In this document: in pieces, positions 6,939-15,647 of the stretch | Numbering within the stretch: the first letter of the stretch is position 1 | Layout of the letters: every line of letters begins with the position of its first letter | NCBI GenBank assembly: GCA_030054835.1 | Contig: JASGVS010000010.1 | Location: 124,001-188,000 of the forward strand | DNA: 64,000 nucleotides | Direction of reading: 5' to 3' | DNA from: UBA3910 sp002391465 | GTDB lineage: Bacteria; Bacillota; Limnochordia; Darwinibacteriales; Darwinibacteriaceae | Made by a program: the position numbers and the translations under genes | Notes under the pieces: generated by a model | Seen by the model: the letters and a program-made list of their open reading frames with translations, nothing else | Database searches by the model: none | What the model was told of the DNA's origin: nothing

Positions 6939-8978
6939 CTAGTAGATTTTACGGTTCTTCTCGTCAGGAATGCCCGATTTGCGGTAGAAGTAATTGTTGA
7001 TAACATCCCGCCACTCCTGGGCATCAACGAGCTGCCCACGCAACCTGTCTAAGATATGTTCATACGCCTCTTGCTCTACCAATCCCTGCAAATTCTGCCA
7101 ACTTTTTATCATTTCCTCTACCTGCTCCACGCCCTCGAAATGCGTGTCGTAAACATGCTGGATAAGCGTCTTTCCAGACTTCAGCTTGTAGGTGTAGGGA
7201 ATGCGATGGAAGAAGAGGAGAAGCTCCTCGGGACAGGTCTCAACGTTCTCGTACATCTCCGCGTTTTCAGGGAAATACTGGCCTGCGTAGCCCGTACCAT
7301 TCTTAACGCTGCGGTCCACACCGATGGCCTCATGGTTTGCCCTGTGGTAGGTACCCCACTTGGAATACTCGTACCCTTCCGGACTGGGGCCATAATGGTG
7401 GTTGATATTGCACATCCAGCCAATACCCAACGGCACTGTGTATTTCTCATAAACTTCCCAGGATTCAAGCAGCATCTTTGCCACGGTATCCATCACCTTG
7501 TCGTTGTGGCCGAATGTACCCAAGATCCACTCCCGGGTGATTTCTTCCGCCGACAGGTTAGGATCCCAAGCTAAACGGCCATAGCCGTAAAGGTTGGCTT
7601 GGGCAAGTGTGTGCCCGGTCCAGTTTAGGTCCCTACCCACGTTCACCACTGCCGTAATACCGCTGTAGGACTGCTCGATCAGTTCCCCGGAGATAATCCT
7701 ATCCACAGTAGAGCCAGGTCCTTTGGCATACGTATCGAAGTCAAGGATTTCTTTCCACTGGGGTATCAAATAGCACAGGTGGCGCTGCTGTCCAGTGTAT
7801 TCCTGGGTAATCTGCAGTTCCAGCATTTGATTGGTTCGCTGCAGTGCACCGAACAGGGGCGAAACCGGCTCCCGCACTTGGAAATCCATGGGACCGTTTT
7901 TAATCTGGAGAATGACGTTGTCGTCAAACTTACCATCCAACGGATAGAAAACGTCGTAAGCTGCCCTGGCCCGATCTGTTTTGTGATCACGCCAGTCCTG
8001 CTGGCAGTTGTAGACGAAGCACCGCCAGATCAAAATACCGCCAAAGGGTTTGAGCGCTCTGCCTAAAAGGTTGGCACCATCCGCATGGTCGCGCCCGTAG
8101 GTAAAGGGTCCAGGACGGAACTCCGAGTCAGCCTTGACCAGATACCCACCTAGATCAGGAATCTGCTCGTAGACCTTAGCGGTCTGCTCACTCCACCACT
8201 GCTGCACCTTCTCATCCAGGGGATCAGCCGTATCCAGACCGCCAATCTCCATTGGGCTGGCAAAGTTGATGGATACAAAGACGCTAATCCCGTAAGGACG
8301 GAATATATCGGCAATCGTTTTGACCACATCAAGGCGAGAGTCAATGAAAGTGGTCTCCAAGGCGTGCACGTTGACGTTGTTTATAGCCACCGCGTTGATG
8401 CCTATGGAAGCCAACATCCTGGCGTAATCTTCCACACGTCCCAGGTCACCTGTGAGTTTGTTGTTATCATAGAAAAAGGATTTGCCCGCGTAACCCCTTT
8501 CAATAGAACCATCAAAGTTGTCCCAATGGTTCAGCATACGCAGGGGGTTTTTGGGGTTATCCAGCAGATCAATCGTTTCTAGATTTTTACCGCCCTGCAG
8601 TTCACGTAAAAAGGCAAAGGCACCATAAAGAAGGCCACGTTCACTGGGGCTGGAGATAACGATCTGGACCTTGTTTTCAACCTCAACTGCCTTAACTATG
8701 TAGCCTTCTTCCTGCAGCCGTTCATCCGCGAGATAGTTAACTCCGGCAACGATGGAAGTATCACTCTCCGGGCTGGTCTGTACTACAGGCTTTTCACCCA
8801 AGAGCTCGGCCAAACCCAAGCTCAGCTCCTTTTCCACCGTTTTGAGGATTAACCCCTCTCCAAGCACACAAATGCTGGTCAGCTGCTGTTTGTAGTCACC
8901 AAGAACGGGATGATCCCGCAGATGGCTGTAGTTTAGCCAGCATTTGTACTGTTGCTTCTGCTTCACTAACCGCTCCAT
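6939..8978 (-). CDS. aguA: GH67 alpha-glucuronidase
   Basis: Removes (4-O-methyl)glucuronic acid from the non-reducing end of aldouronic acids produced by GH10 xylanases. About 679 residues, no signal peptide, so it acts inside the cell on imported oligomers. The general acid Glu286 lies in KADSEFRPGP; the paired carboxylates fit Asp365 in NGPMDFQ and Glu393 in ITQEYTGQ. These are within one residue of the positions published for the Geobacillus enzyme. NHWDNFDGSIERGYAG is also typical. A TTG at 9002 extends the frame into gntR, but the ATG at 8978 has AGGA eight bases ahead and avoids overlap. It lies 10 bases after the gntR stop. Confidence 0.97.
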   Translation of the reverse strand: MERLVKQKQQYKCWLNYSHLRDHPVLGDYKQQLTSICVLGEGLILKTVEKELSLGLAELLGEKPVVQTSPESDTSIVAGVNYLADERLQEEGYIVKAVEVENKVQIVISSPSERGLLYGAFAFLRELQGGKNLETIDLLDNPKNPLRMLNHWDNFDGSIERGYAGKSFFYDNNKLTGDLGRVEDYARMLASIGINAVAINNVNVHALETTFIDSRLDVVKTIADIFRPYGISVFVSINFASPMEIGGLDTADPLDEKVQQWWSEQTAKVYEQIPDLGGYLVKADSEFRPGPFTYGRDHADGANLLGRALKPFGGILIWRCFVYNCQQDWRDHKTDRARAAYDVFYPLDGKFDDNVILQIKNGPMDFQVREPVSPLFGALQRTNQMLELQITQEYTGQQRHLCYLIPQWKEILDFDTYAKGPGSTVDRIISGELIEQSYSGITAVVNVGRDLNWTGHTLAQANLYGYGRLAWDPNLSAEEITREWILGTFGHNDKVMDTVAKMLLESWEVYEKYTVPLGIGWMCNINHHYGPSPEGYEYSKWGTYHRANHEAIGVDRSVKNGTGYAGQYFPENAEMYENVETCPEELLLFFHRIPYTYKLKSGKTLIQHVYDTHFEGVEQVEEMIKSWQNLQGLVEQEAYEHILDRLRGQLVDAQEWRDVINNYFYRKSGIPDEKNRKIY

Positions 8979-8988
8979 CCTTTCTATC

Positions 8989-9699
8989 CTACGGCTGGAC
9001 AAAGTAATCTGGAAATTCCTTTCTCAGCCTTTCCCTGTCCATAATCGCCATGCGTAGATGTTCTCTCACTACTCGTGCTACCTGTTCCTTATCGCCCTTT
9101 CTCAGACCCTCAAATATGGCATAATGCTGCCGGACTATCGTATCCCAGTTGAAATCATGGGAAAGGCGCAGCACCCGGGCCCGGTAGAAGTCGTGGCTGA
9201 GCTGGCTCACCGCCTCCCAAGTGCGGGCTCTACCGCAGGCGCGGAAAATTGTTGCATGGAAATGATCATCCAAGGCCAGCATACGCAGATAATCCTTGTT
9301 ACGGCAGCTGATTTCCTGAGCTGCCAGAGTAGTTTCCAGCCTAAAGAGATCGTCTTCAGATAAACGACCTGCTGCCTCGCTGATCACTGCCGTTTCCACC
9401 AGCTCCCGCACGTACCTGCCCTCTTCCAAGTATTCCAGGTTGATCAAAGAGACATAGGTGCCCCGCTGCGGGTAAATTTCCACCAATCCGTCCTGCATTA
9501 GGCACATGAAAACCTCCCGCACCGGTGTACGGCTCACCTCGAATCTCTCTGAGACTTCCTGTTCAGACATTTTCGTACCCGGCTTTAGGATCAGGTGTAA
9601 AATATCGTGCCGCAAGGCCCGATACACGGTGTCACGGGCTGATTCACGACCTTGGGGATTTAGACTCGAAACTAAGACAGAAATGGCGACCTCCTCCAA
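8989..9699 (-). CDS. GntR-family (FadR/FCD) transcriptional regulator
   Basis: Metabolite-responsive DNA-binding protein of up to 236 residues. The winged helix-turn-helix lies at about residues 22-88 (VYRALRHDILHLILKPG, then VSRTPVREVF). An FCD ligand-binding domain follows, with likely metal ligands Asp and His in LDDHFHATIF and His in QHYAIFEGL and REHLRMAI. It is the first gene of the aguA-xylA operon. FCD regulators of uronate and xylan genes often sense uronates, which fits a partner of AguA. The start is uncertain: the frame opens at TTG 9699, but a strong GGAGGAGG lies just after that codon and points to ATT at 9684, a rare initiator. The next in-frame GTG is about 24 codons in and would cut the HTH. 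Autoregulation is suggested by the repeat over its promoter. Confidence 0.93.
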   Translation of the reverse strand: MEEVAISVLVSSLNPQGRESARDTVYRALRHDILHLILKPGTKMSEQEVSERFEVSRTPVREVFMCLMQDGLVEIYPQRGTYVSLINLEYLEEGRYVRELVETAVISEAAGRLSEDDLFRLETTLAAQEISCRNKDYLRMLALDDHFHATIFRACGRARTWEAVSQLSHDFYRARVLRLSHDFNWDTIVRQHYAIFEGLRKGDKEQVARVVREHLRMAIMDRERLRKEFPDYFVQP

Positions 9700-9725
9700 T
9701 GGGGCGGCAGCACGAAACTGCCATA

Positions 9726-9770
9726 CTAGTATACCTTAATGCTAGTTGACTTTTTGTAAAATGTCAACTA
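9726..9770. promoter_or_regulatory. gntR promoter with overlapping inverted repeat and shared two-block element
   Basis: On the minus strand a perfect -35 TTGACA (9767-9762) is followed after 17 bases by TAGCAT (9744-9739). An exact inverted repeat, TAGTTGAC at 9743-9750 and GTCAACTA at 9763-9770, overlaps both hexamers, so a dimeric repressor bound there would block transcription. CTAGTATA (9726-9733) lies near the expected transcription start. CTAGTATA and AATGTCAACTA (9760-9770) recur 34 bases apart at 33039-33083, exactly as here. The binding protein is probably the GntR product, by inference. Confidence 0.7.
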
Positions 9771-9788
9771 ATTATCTGTAGATGTCTG

Positions 9789-11030
9789 TTAAACTACTAC
9801 CTCGATCACAGCCTCGCCGCTCTCAGCTAGGTTGAATTTGACTGTCTTGCCCTGGTAGCGCAGCTCATACTCGCCCAAAAAGCCGTTGAAGCTGACACTT
9901 CCGTCTTCAGCTGTTCTAAAGGTGGTGGGTTCCAGCCACCATTCCCCCTTCACCAGCTTGTAAAGTTCTTGGTAGGCTGGTTTGGGAGTTAGGTCTTTGC
10001 GCAGCAACCCGCTGGGTGCGTTCAGCCATTGGCCGTCTACGAAATCCCACCAAGTAATCGCCTCCACTAACGGATGGGCAAGGAGGGTCTTGTAATGGAG
10101 AACGGCCTCCTCCGCCTGACGTGCCTCCCCTTCCTCTGTGGTTGGCCAATCATCAACCTGCCAGTCATTCAGGTCCACAATGTGTTTGGGCATCAGTTCA
10201 CCCGAAACCAGGTTGGTTTCGGTGAAGTGGATTGGCCGGTTGAACCTTTCAAAGCGGGCAAGAATCCGCTCCGTCTTCTCAACGCCCCAGTAGCCCTGGT
10301 GCATGTGGGACTGGATACCGATTACATCTATGTCTATGCCTGCCTCTAAGCAGCCTTCAACCAAAATGTCGTAGGCTGGCGAGGTATCAAAGTCATTTAT
10401 CAGGAGGATGGCGTTTGGATTGGCTTCCCTGGCCGCCTCAAACACCCGGCGCACAGTCTCAATCCGCCCGTATTCTTTGCAGATGCGGGTAACAGCGTTG
10501 TCGTACTTATCGAAGTTGGGCATAATCACAACTTCGTTAATCACATCCCAAACATCTACGTAACCTTTAAAATCAGTTACTTCCCGCTTAATCCTCTCCA
10601 GCTGGATACGCATAATCTCTTCGTTGCTGTAATCCATAAGCCAATCGGCACAGACCGTATGCCAGCAGAGGGGATGCCCTTTAGAAGGAATTCCCTGGTC
10701 TTTGAACCACTTGGCCGTGTTCAAGACCCGTTCCGTGTCTGGCTGTCCCTCAACCGGTTCGAATCTGCCCCAGTAAAAAGGCAGTGTTACAAAATTAAAG
10801 AGATCCAGATAACGGGACTTTATCTCTTCTGCCCGCTCCTTGGCCTCACCGGTCAACTCATTGTTAACGTAGGGAATCATAAAGCGGCCCATACTGCCAA
10901 GCTGAAACTTGTGATTAGTCTGGGCTATTTCCACTTCTCCCCCGCTGATGGGGGTGCCGTCCTGACTTTTTACTGTAAGCTTCACATCTGCCGCGCGGAT
11001 CTTTTTAATGGACTGGTCCAGGTTATACAT
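9789..11030 (-). CDS. GH10 glycoside hydrolase, intracellular type
   Basis: Family 10 xylanase-like enzyme of 413 residues without signal peptide, so probably cytoplasmic and acting on short imported xylooligosaccharides. Acid/base Glu166 lies in VWDVINEVV and nucleophile Glu271 in IHFTETN. The sequence is far from the secreted GH10 enzymes here: residues 1-50 form an extra N-terminal beta region (DVKLTVKSQDGTPISGGEV), QSHMHQGYWG replaces the usual QGHW, and about 70 residues at the C-terminus form a small beta domain. This is a divergent GH10 clade, and true specificity is not certain. It starts at ATG 11030 with AGGAGGAAGGGG upstream, 52 bases after the SDR gene. Confidence 0.9.
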   Translation of the reverse strand: MYNLDQSIKKIRAADVKLTVKSQDGTPISGGEVEIAQTNHKFQLGSMGRFMIPYVNNELTGEAKERAEEIKSRYLDLFNFVTLPFYWGRFEPVEGQPDTERVLNTAKWFKDQGIPSKGHPLCWHTVCADWLMDYSNEEIMRIQLERIKREVTDFKGYVDVWDVINEVVIMPNFDKYDNAVTRICKEYGRIETVRRVFEAAREANPNAILLINDFDTSPAYDILVEGCLEAGIDIDVIGIQSHMHQGYWGVEKTERILARFERFNRPIHFTETNLVSGELMPKHIVDLNDWQVDDWPTTEEGEARQAEEAVLHYKTLLAHPLVEAITWWDFVDGQWLNAPSGLLRKDLTPKPAYQELYKLVKGEWWLEPTTFRTAEDGSVSFNGFLGEYELRYQGKTVKFNLAESGEAVIEVVV

Positions 11031-11082
11031 GCTCCATTCCCCTTCCTCCTGAAAGATTCGTATTAACTCCGTTTAAACGCTG

Positions 11083-11907
11083 TTATACGCCGGAATAGGC
11101 GTTGAAGCCGCCATCCACAACAACCACGGAACCGGTCACAAAACGGCTCGCATCGCTGACCAGCCAGAGCAGAGCGCCGATTAGGTCTTTGGGCTCACCA
11201 AAACGGCCCATGGGTGTGTTGGATAGGATCTGCTGGCCCCGCTGGGTGTAGCTGCCATCGGGATTCACCAACAGGCGGTAGTTCTGTTCCGCAATGAAGA
11301 AGCCCGGTGCAATGGCATTGACCCGAATATTGGGGGAAACCTCCTGTGCCATATAAACCGCCAACCACTCGGTGAAGTTGTTGACAGCCGCCTTAGCAGC
11401 TGCGTAAGCCACCACTCTGGTCATGGGGTGGAAAGATGCGGCGGAAGAGATGTTGATTATCACACCGTCTTCCTGCTTGGCCATAACCTCACCGAAGACC
11501 TGGGAGGGCAAGAACGTACCCAGGAAATTCAAGGCGAAGACGTCTTTTACTGCACCAAAATCAAGATCGAAGAAGGACTGCTCTTGATTGGTGGTAGCGG
11601 AAGGATGGTTGCCCCCTGCTCCGTTTACCAGAATATCAATGCGGCCAAACTCCTTCACTATCTGATCCCGGGCTGCAGCTAAGGCCTCTGCACTCAGAAC
11701 ATCGGCAGCGATACCGATGGCGTTACCGCCCAGTTCCCTAATCTCTGCCACAACCTCATCAATCTTGGCCTGGTTAAGGGCCAGAACCACAACGTTGCAG
11801 CCAGCCTTGGCCAGGGCCCGTGCCATTTCACTGCACAGGACCCCGCTCCCGCCGGTTACAACTGCTGTCTTACCAGCTATATCCATGTATTTTGCCATCT
11901 CTGTCAC
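11083..11907 (-). CDS. SDR dehydrogenase, probable D-mannonate oxidoreductase (UxuB-like)
   Basis: Classical short-chain dehydrogenase of 274 residues. The NAD(P)-binding motif TGGSGVLCSEMA lies near residue 18 and NGAGG follows. The catalytic Ser, Tyr and Lys fall in INISSAASFHP and AYAAAK, and the domain closes with VDGGFNAYSG. FFIAEQNYRLL and the long insertion resemble the fructuronate reductase/mannonate oxidoreductase subgroup of Bacillus, which would process glucuronate freed by AguA. Subgroup assignment is from memory of these motifs. The frame extends to 11994, inside the esterase gene, but GTG at 11907 has GAGGAGG seven bases ahead and overlaps the esterase stop by one base, so it is translationally coupled. 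Confidence 0.85.
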   Translation of the reverse strand: MTEMAKYMDIAGKTAVVTGGSGVLCSEMARALAKAGCNVVVLALNQAKIDEVVAEIRELGGNAIGIAADVLSAEALAAARDQIVKEFGRIDILVNGAGGNHPSATTNQEQSFFDLDFGAVKDVFALNFLGTFLPSQVFGEVMAKQEDGVIINISSAASFHPMTRVVAYAAAKAAVNNFTEWLAVYMAQEVSPNIRVNAIAPGFFIAEQNYRLLVNPDGSYTQRGQQILSNTPMGRFGEPKDLIGALLWLVSDASRFVTGSVVVVDGGFNAYSGV

Positions 11908-13790
11908 TATAAATCCTCCTCGTATGTGGTGGAAAAGGGAGCGGCAGGCAATCCCGCTTGATTGTACAAGTTGCACTTGGGATCGTTTGCCCACGCATAG
12001 CGTAAGCCGCAGGGTTCCTTGACCCGTTCACTGCGGAGTAGGACACTGTTCCCCACCACTTTCCCCTCTGCGGGGTAGTACTGACCGTCTGACCCGCAGA
12101 TTTCAAAGCCTTCCAGTTCCTCTCCGCCCACAACTAAGGCACTGCCAAAGGTTTCGAAGGAAACTAAAAGCTCCTCACCACGCCGCTCAAAGCCAGAGTA
12201 AATAGGTCCCTGGGCCACAATGTCCTCGCCGAACACTTGGCGTTTTGCCAAGAGAGCGAGCCTCTGTCCCACCGTTTTTTTGTCCTGGGGATGGAGATCG
12301 TTGCCCTCACCCACATCGATGGTTACTGCCATGCCCGTATTGGGAATCTGCAACGATTCTTTCTGCACTTCCCTGAAGATGGACCAGCTGTATTCCTGGG
12401 AGAACTCCCACAACTCAGCGGCGAAATTGGGCAGCTGAACGTAGAAGAAGGGAAGGTCAGGCTGCTCAAACTGCTTCCGCCAAAGTTGTACCATGGCTTC
12501 AAATTGGGACGGGTACTGCCTTGCCCGGCCCACATTGGACTCGCCCTGGTACCACAGGACGCCCTTGACGGCAAGATTGCGAAGGGGTGCGACCATACCA
12601 TTGTATAGGCCTGTGGGGGACCATTGGAAAAAGGTAGCATGGGGCAGATTGGACTGCACCGCACCAACCCTGTACTTCCACTCCCCATCCAGGTAGAGTT
12701 TTGCCTCCCCGGCTGTAATCGAGTACTCCTTACCGGTGACAAAGCCGCCGCCGGCCCTATTTACAATTACCCGCACAGCCAATGTGTTGCGACCTTCACG
12801 CAGCACTCCTGCAGGTAGTTCATACCGCCTGGGCGGGTATTTGTATTCAGTCTTACCAACCAAAACACCGTTTAAGTAAGTTTCGTCAGCGTCAATAATG
12901 GCACCAAGACGGAGAAGCATGTCGTCCTGCAGAAAACCAGTTGGAACGTCAAACTCTTTCCGCAGCCAAACTGAACCCGTTACTCCCTCCAAGGCTGTAC
13001 CCTGCCACACTCCCGGCACCGATATCGTTTCCCAATCGGCGTCATCGTAGTCAGGCTCGGCCCAGCCCTTCAGGCCTAGGTCCTTCTCGTTCAGTTCACC
13101 ATACCACTGCTGCATCCGTTCCATTTCTGCTTTCATGGTGGACTTAACATGATTTTCGTCTCGCACACGCGCCAAAATGGCCTGATAATTTCCAAGACCC
13201 ATAAGCGTCTCTTCATCTAACCAGGCCTCAACTGGACTGCCGCCTACGGCCGTTTGGATTAGGCCCTGCGGCACTTTGTATTCCTCAAAAAGTTCCTGAG
13301 CGAAGAAATAGCCGACAGCGCTGAACTCCAAAACACTCTGCGGTGTTACGCTCTGCCAGCTACCTCCGGACAGTTCACTTTTGGGGCCGGCGAAGTCATA
13401 GACTTGCGGCACAGTAAATTGGCGGATCAGAGGATTCTCTGCCGTGGCCACTTCCTCTGCAAAGAGGTCCAGAGTCCTGCCCACTGGCAGCTCCATATTG
13501 GACTGACCGCCTAACAACCAAACATCCCCAATGTAAACATCATCAACAACAAGTTCTTCGTATCCTGAAATCCTCATCCGGTACGGACCGCCTGCTGGTA
13601 GGGCTGGAAGGGAAACTTTCCAGTCACCAGCGTGATCACTGGCCGTACTAAAAGTACGGCCAGCGAATTCAATCTCTAATTCAGCATTGGTTTCTGCAGT
13701 TCCCCAGACTGCAACTTCTCTGTCTCTCTGCAGTACCATGCCATCAGAAAACAGCGGAGATACTCGGATGGGCACTCTGTTCTGCCCCAT
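11907..13790 (-). CDS. SASA-type carbohydrate O-acetylesterase (sialate O-acetylesterase-like)
   Basis: SGNH-like esterase of 627 residues. Nucleophile Ser97 lies in LGGQSNMELP, a further block is VLWYQGESNVG, and the Asp/His pair is in NDLHPQDK. A jelly-roll domain resembling the sugar-binding domain of GH2 is inserted at about residues 215-375 (GSVWLRKEFDVP, NGVLVGKTEY), as in many sialate O-acetylesterase relatives. There is no signal peptide. In a xylan locus the likely substrate is acetylated xylooligosaccharide, as in acetylxylan esterases of related folds, not sialic acid. ATG 13790 has AGGAGGCG upstream. It lies 14 bases from the permease stop, so it belongs to the transporter operon. 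Confidence 0.88.
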   Translation of the reverse strand: MGQNRVPIRVSPLFSDGMVLQRDREVAVWGTAETNAELEIEFAGRTFSTASDHAGDWKVSLPALPAGGPYRMRISGYEELVVDDVYIGDVWLLGGQSNMELPVGRTLDLFAEEVATAENPLIRQFTVPQVYDFAGPKSELSGGSWQSVTPQSVLEFSAVGYFFAQELFEEYKVPQGLIQTAVGGSPVEAWLDEETLMGLGNYQAILARVRDENHVKSTMKAEMERMQQWYGELNEKDLGLKGWAEPDYDDADWETISVPGVWQGTALEGVTGSVWLRKEFDVPTGFLQDDMLLRLGAIIDADETYLNGVLVGKTEYKYPPRRYELPAGVLREGRNTLAVRVIVNRAGGGFVTGKEYSITAGEAKLYLDGEWKYRVGAVQSNLPHATFFQWSPTGLYNGMVAPLRNLAVKGVLWYQGESNVGRARQYPSQFEAMVQLWRKQFEQPDLPFFYVQLPNFAAELWEFSQEYSWSIFREVQKESLQIPNTGMAVTIDVGEGNDLHPQDKKTVGQRLALLAKRQVFGEDIVAQGPIYSGFERRGEELLVSFETFGSALVVGGEELEGFEICGSDGQYYPAEGKVVGNSVLLRSERVKEPCGLRYAWANDPKCNLYNQAGLPAAPFSTTYEEDL

Positions 13791-13804
13791 TTTACGCCTC
13801 CTGA

Positions 13805-14674
13805 TTATTCTCCTGCGATACCAGATGTACCCATCGTCTGAACGATCTGAGTCTGGTTAATGATAAACACGGTAATCGGTACAATCATCAAAATCACGGT
13901 TACTGCTGCTGCTACACCTGCCCGGCCGACACCGCCGCCAATGATCTGGCTGAGGGCGTAGGGTAAGGGTTTCAGTTCCTCAGCGTAGAGGAACATTCCG
14001 CCCTGCTCGCCCCAGAGGTTCTGGAAGCTCAGAATAATCAAGGTGAGCCACGCAGGCTTAACGATTGGCATCGTGATCCGCCAGTAACAGTCAAACTCGC
14101 TCGCGCCGTCAATCCGGGCTGACTCTAAGAGCGACTCATGGACCATATGGTCAATAAAGTTACGCATCAGGTAGACCCCGAGCGTAGCCGCCCACGCCGG
14201 TACGATAATGGCAGCGTAGGAGTTGATCCAGTTCAAATAGGCCATGGTTAGATAGTGGGGAATGACGAGCACAGACCCGGCAAACATCAAGGAGAAGAGG
14301 ATCAGGTTGTTGATCAACCTCTTACCGGGGAAATTGTGTTTGGCCAAGGCGTAAGCACACAGTGAACCAAACAAAACGTTGCCCGCTGTTCCCATAATCA
14401 CGATGAACAGAGAGTTAAACAAGTAGCGTGTGATCGGAACCCAGCTTTGGGCCATCAATAAGAACAGATCGCTAAAGTTGTCCAAGGTCGGATGCCGAGG
14501 GAAGAACTGCGGCGGGAAGATGAACAGCTCATTCAGAGGCTTAAAAGCCTGACAGATGGCGTACACCAAAGGTAGTGACATGAATATGGCTGCCCCGCCC
14601 AGAATCAGGAAGATGATTACGTCTCCCGCGGTAGACCTGGCATACCCTTTACTAGCTAATCTAAAACGACTCAC
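13805..14674 (-). CDS. ABC sugar permease, MalG type
   Basis: Carbohydrate ABC importer membrane subunit of the CUT1 class, 289 residues with six predicted membrane segments. The EAA loop, which contacts the ATPase, reads ESARIDGASEFDCYWRITMP near residue 185. It pairs with the permease encoded 13 bases upstream and with the giant binding protein before that. No ATPase gene is near, as is usual for CUT1 systems served by a shared MsmX-type ATPase. Confidence 0.93.
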   Translation of the reverse strand: MSRFRLASKGYARSTAGDVIIFLILGGAAIFMSLPLVYAICQAFKPLNELFIFPPQFFPRHPTLDNFSDLFLLMAQSWVPITRYLFNSLFIVIMGTAGNVLFGSLCAYALAKHNFPGKRLINNLILFSLMFAGSVLVIPHYLTMAYLNWINSYAAIIVPAWAATLGVYLMRNFIDHMVHESLLESARIDGASEFDCYWRITMPIVKPAWLTLIILSFQNLWGEQGGMFLYAEELKPLPYALSQIIGGGVGRAGVAAAVTVILMIVPITVFIINQTQIVQTMGTSGIAGE

Positions 14675-14687
14675 TATAATCCCCCCT

Positions 14688-15647
14688 CTAATCCAACTTG
14701 GCTAACAGCCGCTGCACTAGGCGCTGAACAACAACCATGGTGATGAACAACAGTACAGCCATGGCCGAGGCATAGCCCATTTCGTAGCGCACGTAACCGT
14801 AGTCGTTCACGTGCTGCATGATCGTCCAGGTAGCCCAGTCAGTTGGCGTGGCCCCTGTCAGGGCCTGCAGCTGACCGGCTGCAGCAAACGAGTTGGTAAT
14901 ACTGATAATGGCACCGAACATGAGGTGGTTCTTCATGGAAGGCAGGGTGATGTACCACAGCTCCTGCCAACGGTTGCGAACACCGTCAATGGCACCGGCC
15001 TCGTACAGGGTATTATCAATACCCTGTAGACCTGCGATAAAGGTCAGGAAGCTGACGCCAAGACTCATCCAGAGGACAACCAGGATAACAATGCCCATCA
15101 TGTAGGTTGGATCCTGCAGCCATTGAATTGGTTTGTCGATGATCCCCCAGTAGAGGAGGATACCGTTGATGTATCCGTAGGCGTCGCCACTGAACATGAC
15201 TGTCCAAATCATGAAGGCGTTAGCCGAAATACTCGGTGCGTAGAAGAGTAGGGTCAGGAAGGCCCTCAGCTTCGGTTTGAGCTCGTTGATGAGCCAAGCA
15301 AAGACGAAACAGAGAATGTAACTGACCGGGCCCGTAATCGCTGCAAAGAACAGCGTATTCTTAACCGCAATCAGGAAAATTTCGTCTTCCAAGAATAGGG
15401 TCAAGTAGTTCCCCCACCCGACCCAACTGGGTGGCTGCACCATGTTGAAGTAGGTGAAGCTCAGGCCAATCGAAATCAGAATGGGAATGACCACGAAAAT
15501 GGTAAATAGGATTACAAAGGGACCTACAAACAGGTAGGAAACCTTATTTTCCTTCATACTCTCCCAGAGAGTGCGGAGCCGCCCTTGTTTGGGCTGCGCT
15601 ACCTGCGCATCAACCGCAACTTTGGGTTCAGAGATAGTGGCACTCAT
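14688..15647 (-). CDS. ABC sugar permease, MalF type
   Basis: CUT1 permease subunit of 319 residues. A cytoplasmic N-terminus of about 40 residues precedes six membrane segments, and the EAA loop (LYEAGAIDGVRNRWQELWYI) lies near residue 215. Its ATG overlaps the stop of the giant binding-protein gene by three bases (ATGA, 15644-15647), so the two are translationally coupled and almost certainly partners. Confidence 0.93.
   Translation of the reverse strand: MSATISEPKVAVDAQVAQPKQGRLRTLWESMKENKVSYLFVGPFVILFTIFVVIPILISIGLSFTYFNMVQPPSWVGWGNYLTLFLEDEIFLIAVKNTLFFAAITGPVSYILCFVFAWLINELKPKLRAFLTLLFYAPSISANAFMIWTVMFSGDAYGYINGILLYWGIIDKPIQWLQDPTYMMGIVILVVLWMSLGVSFLTFIAGLQGIDNTLYEAGAIDGVRNRWQELWYITLPSMKNHLMFGAIISITNSFAAAGQLQALTGATPTDWATWTIMQHVNDYGYVRYEMGYASAMAVLLFITMVVVQRLVQRLLAKLD

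Noticed and set aside
11908..11994. N-terminal extension of the SDR frame
   Set aside because: Overlaps the esterase coding end; GTG 11907 has GAGGAGG at the right distance and gives a normal SDR N-terminus.
11907..13790. Sialic-acid metabolism suggested by the sialate O-acetylesterase family name
   Set aside because: No sialate lyase, kinase or epimerase nearby; every neighbour is xylan-related, so an acetyl-xylooligosaccharide substrate is likelier.
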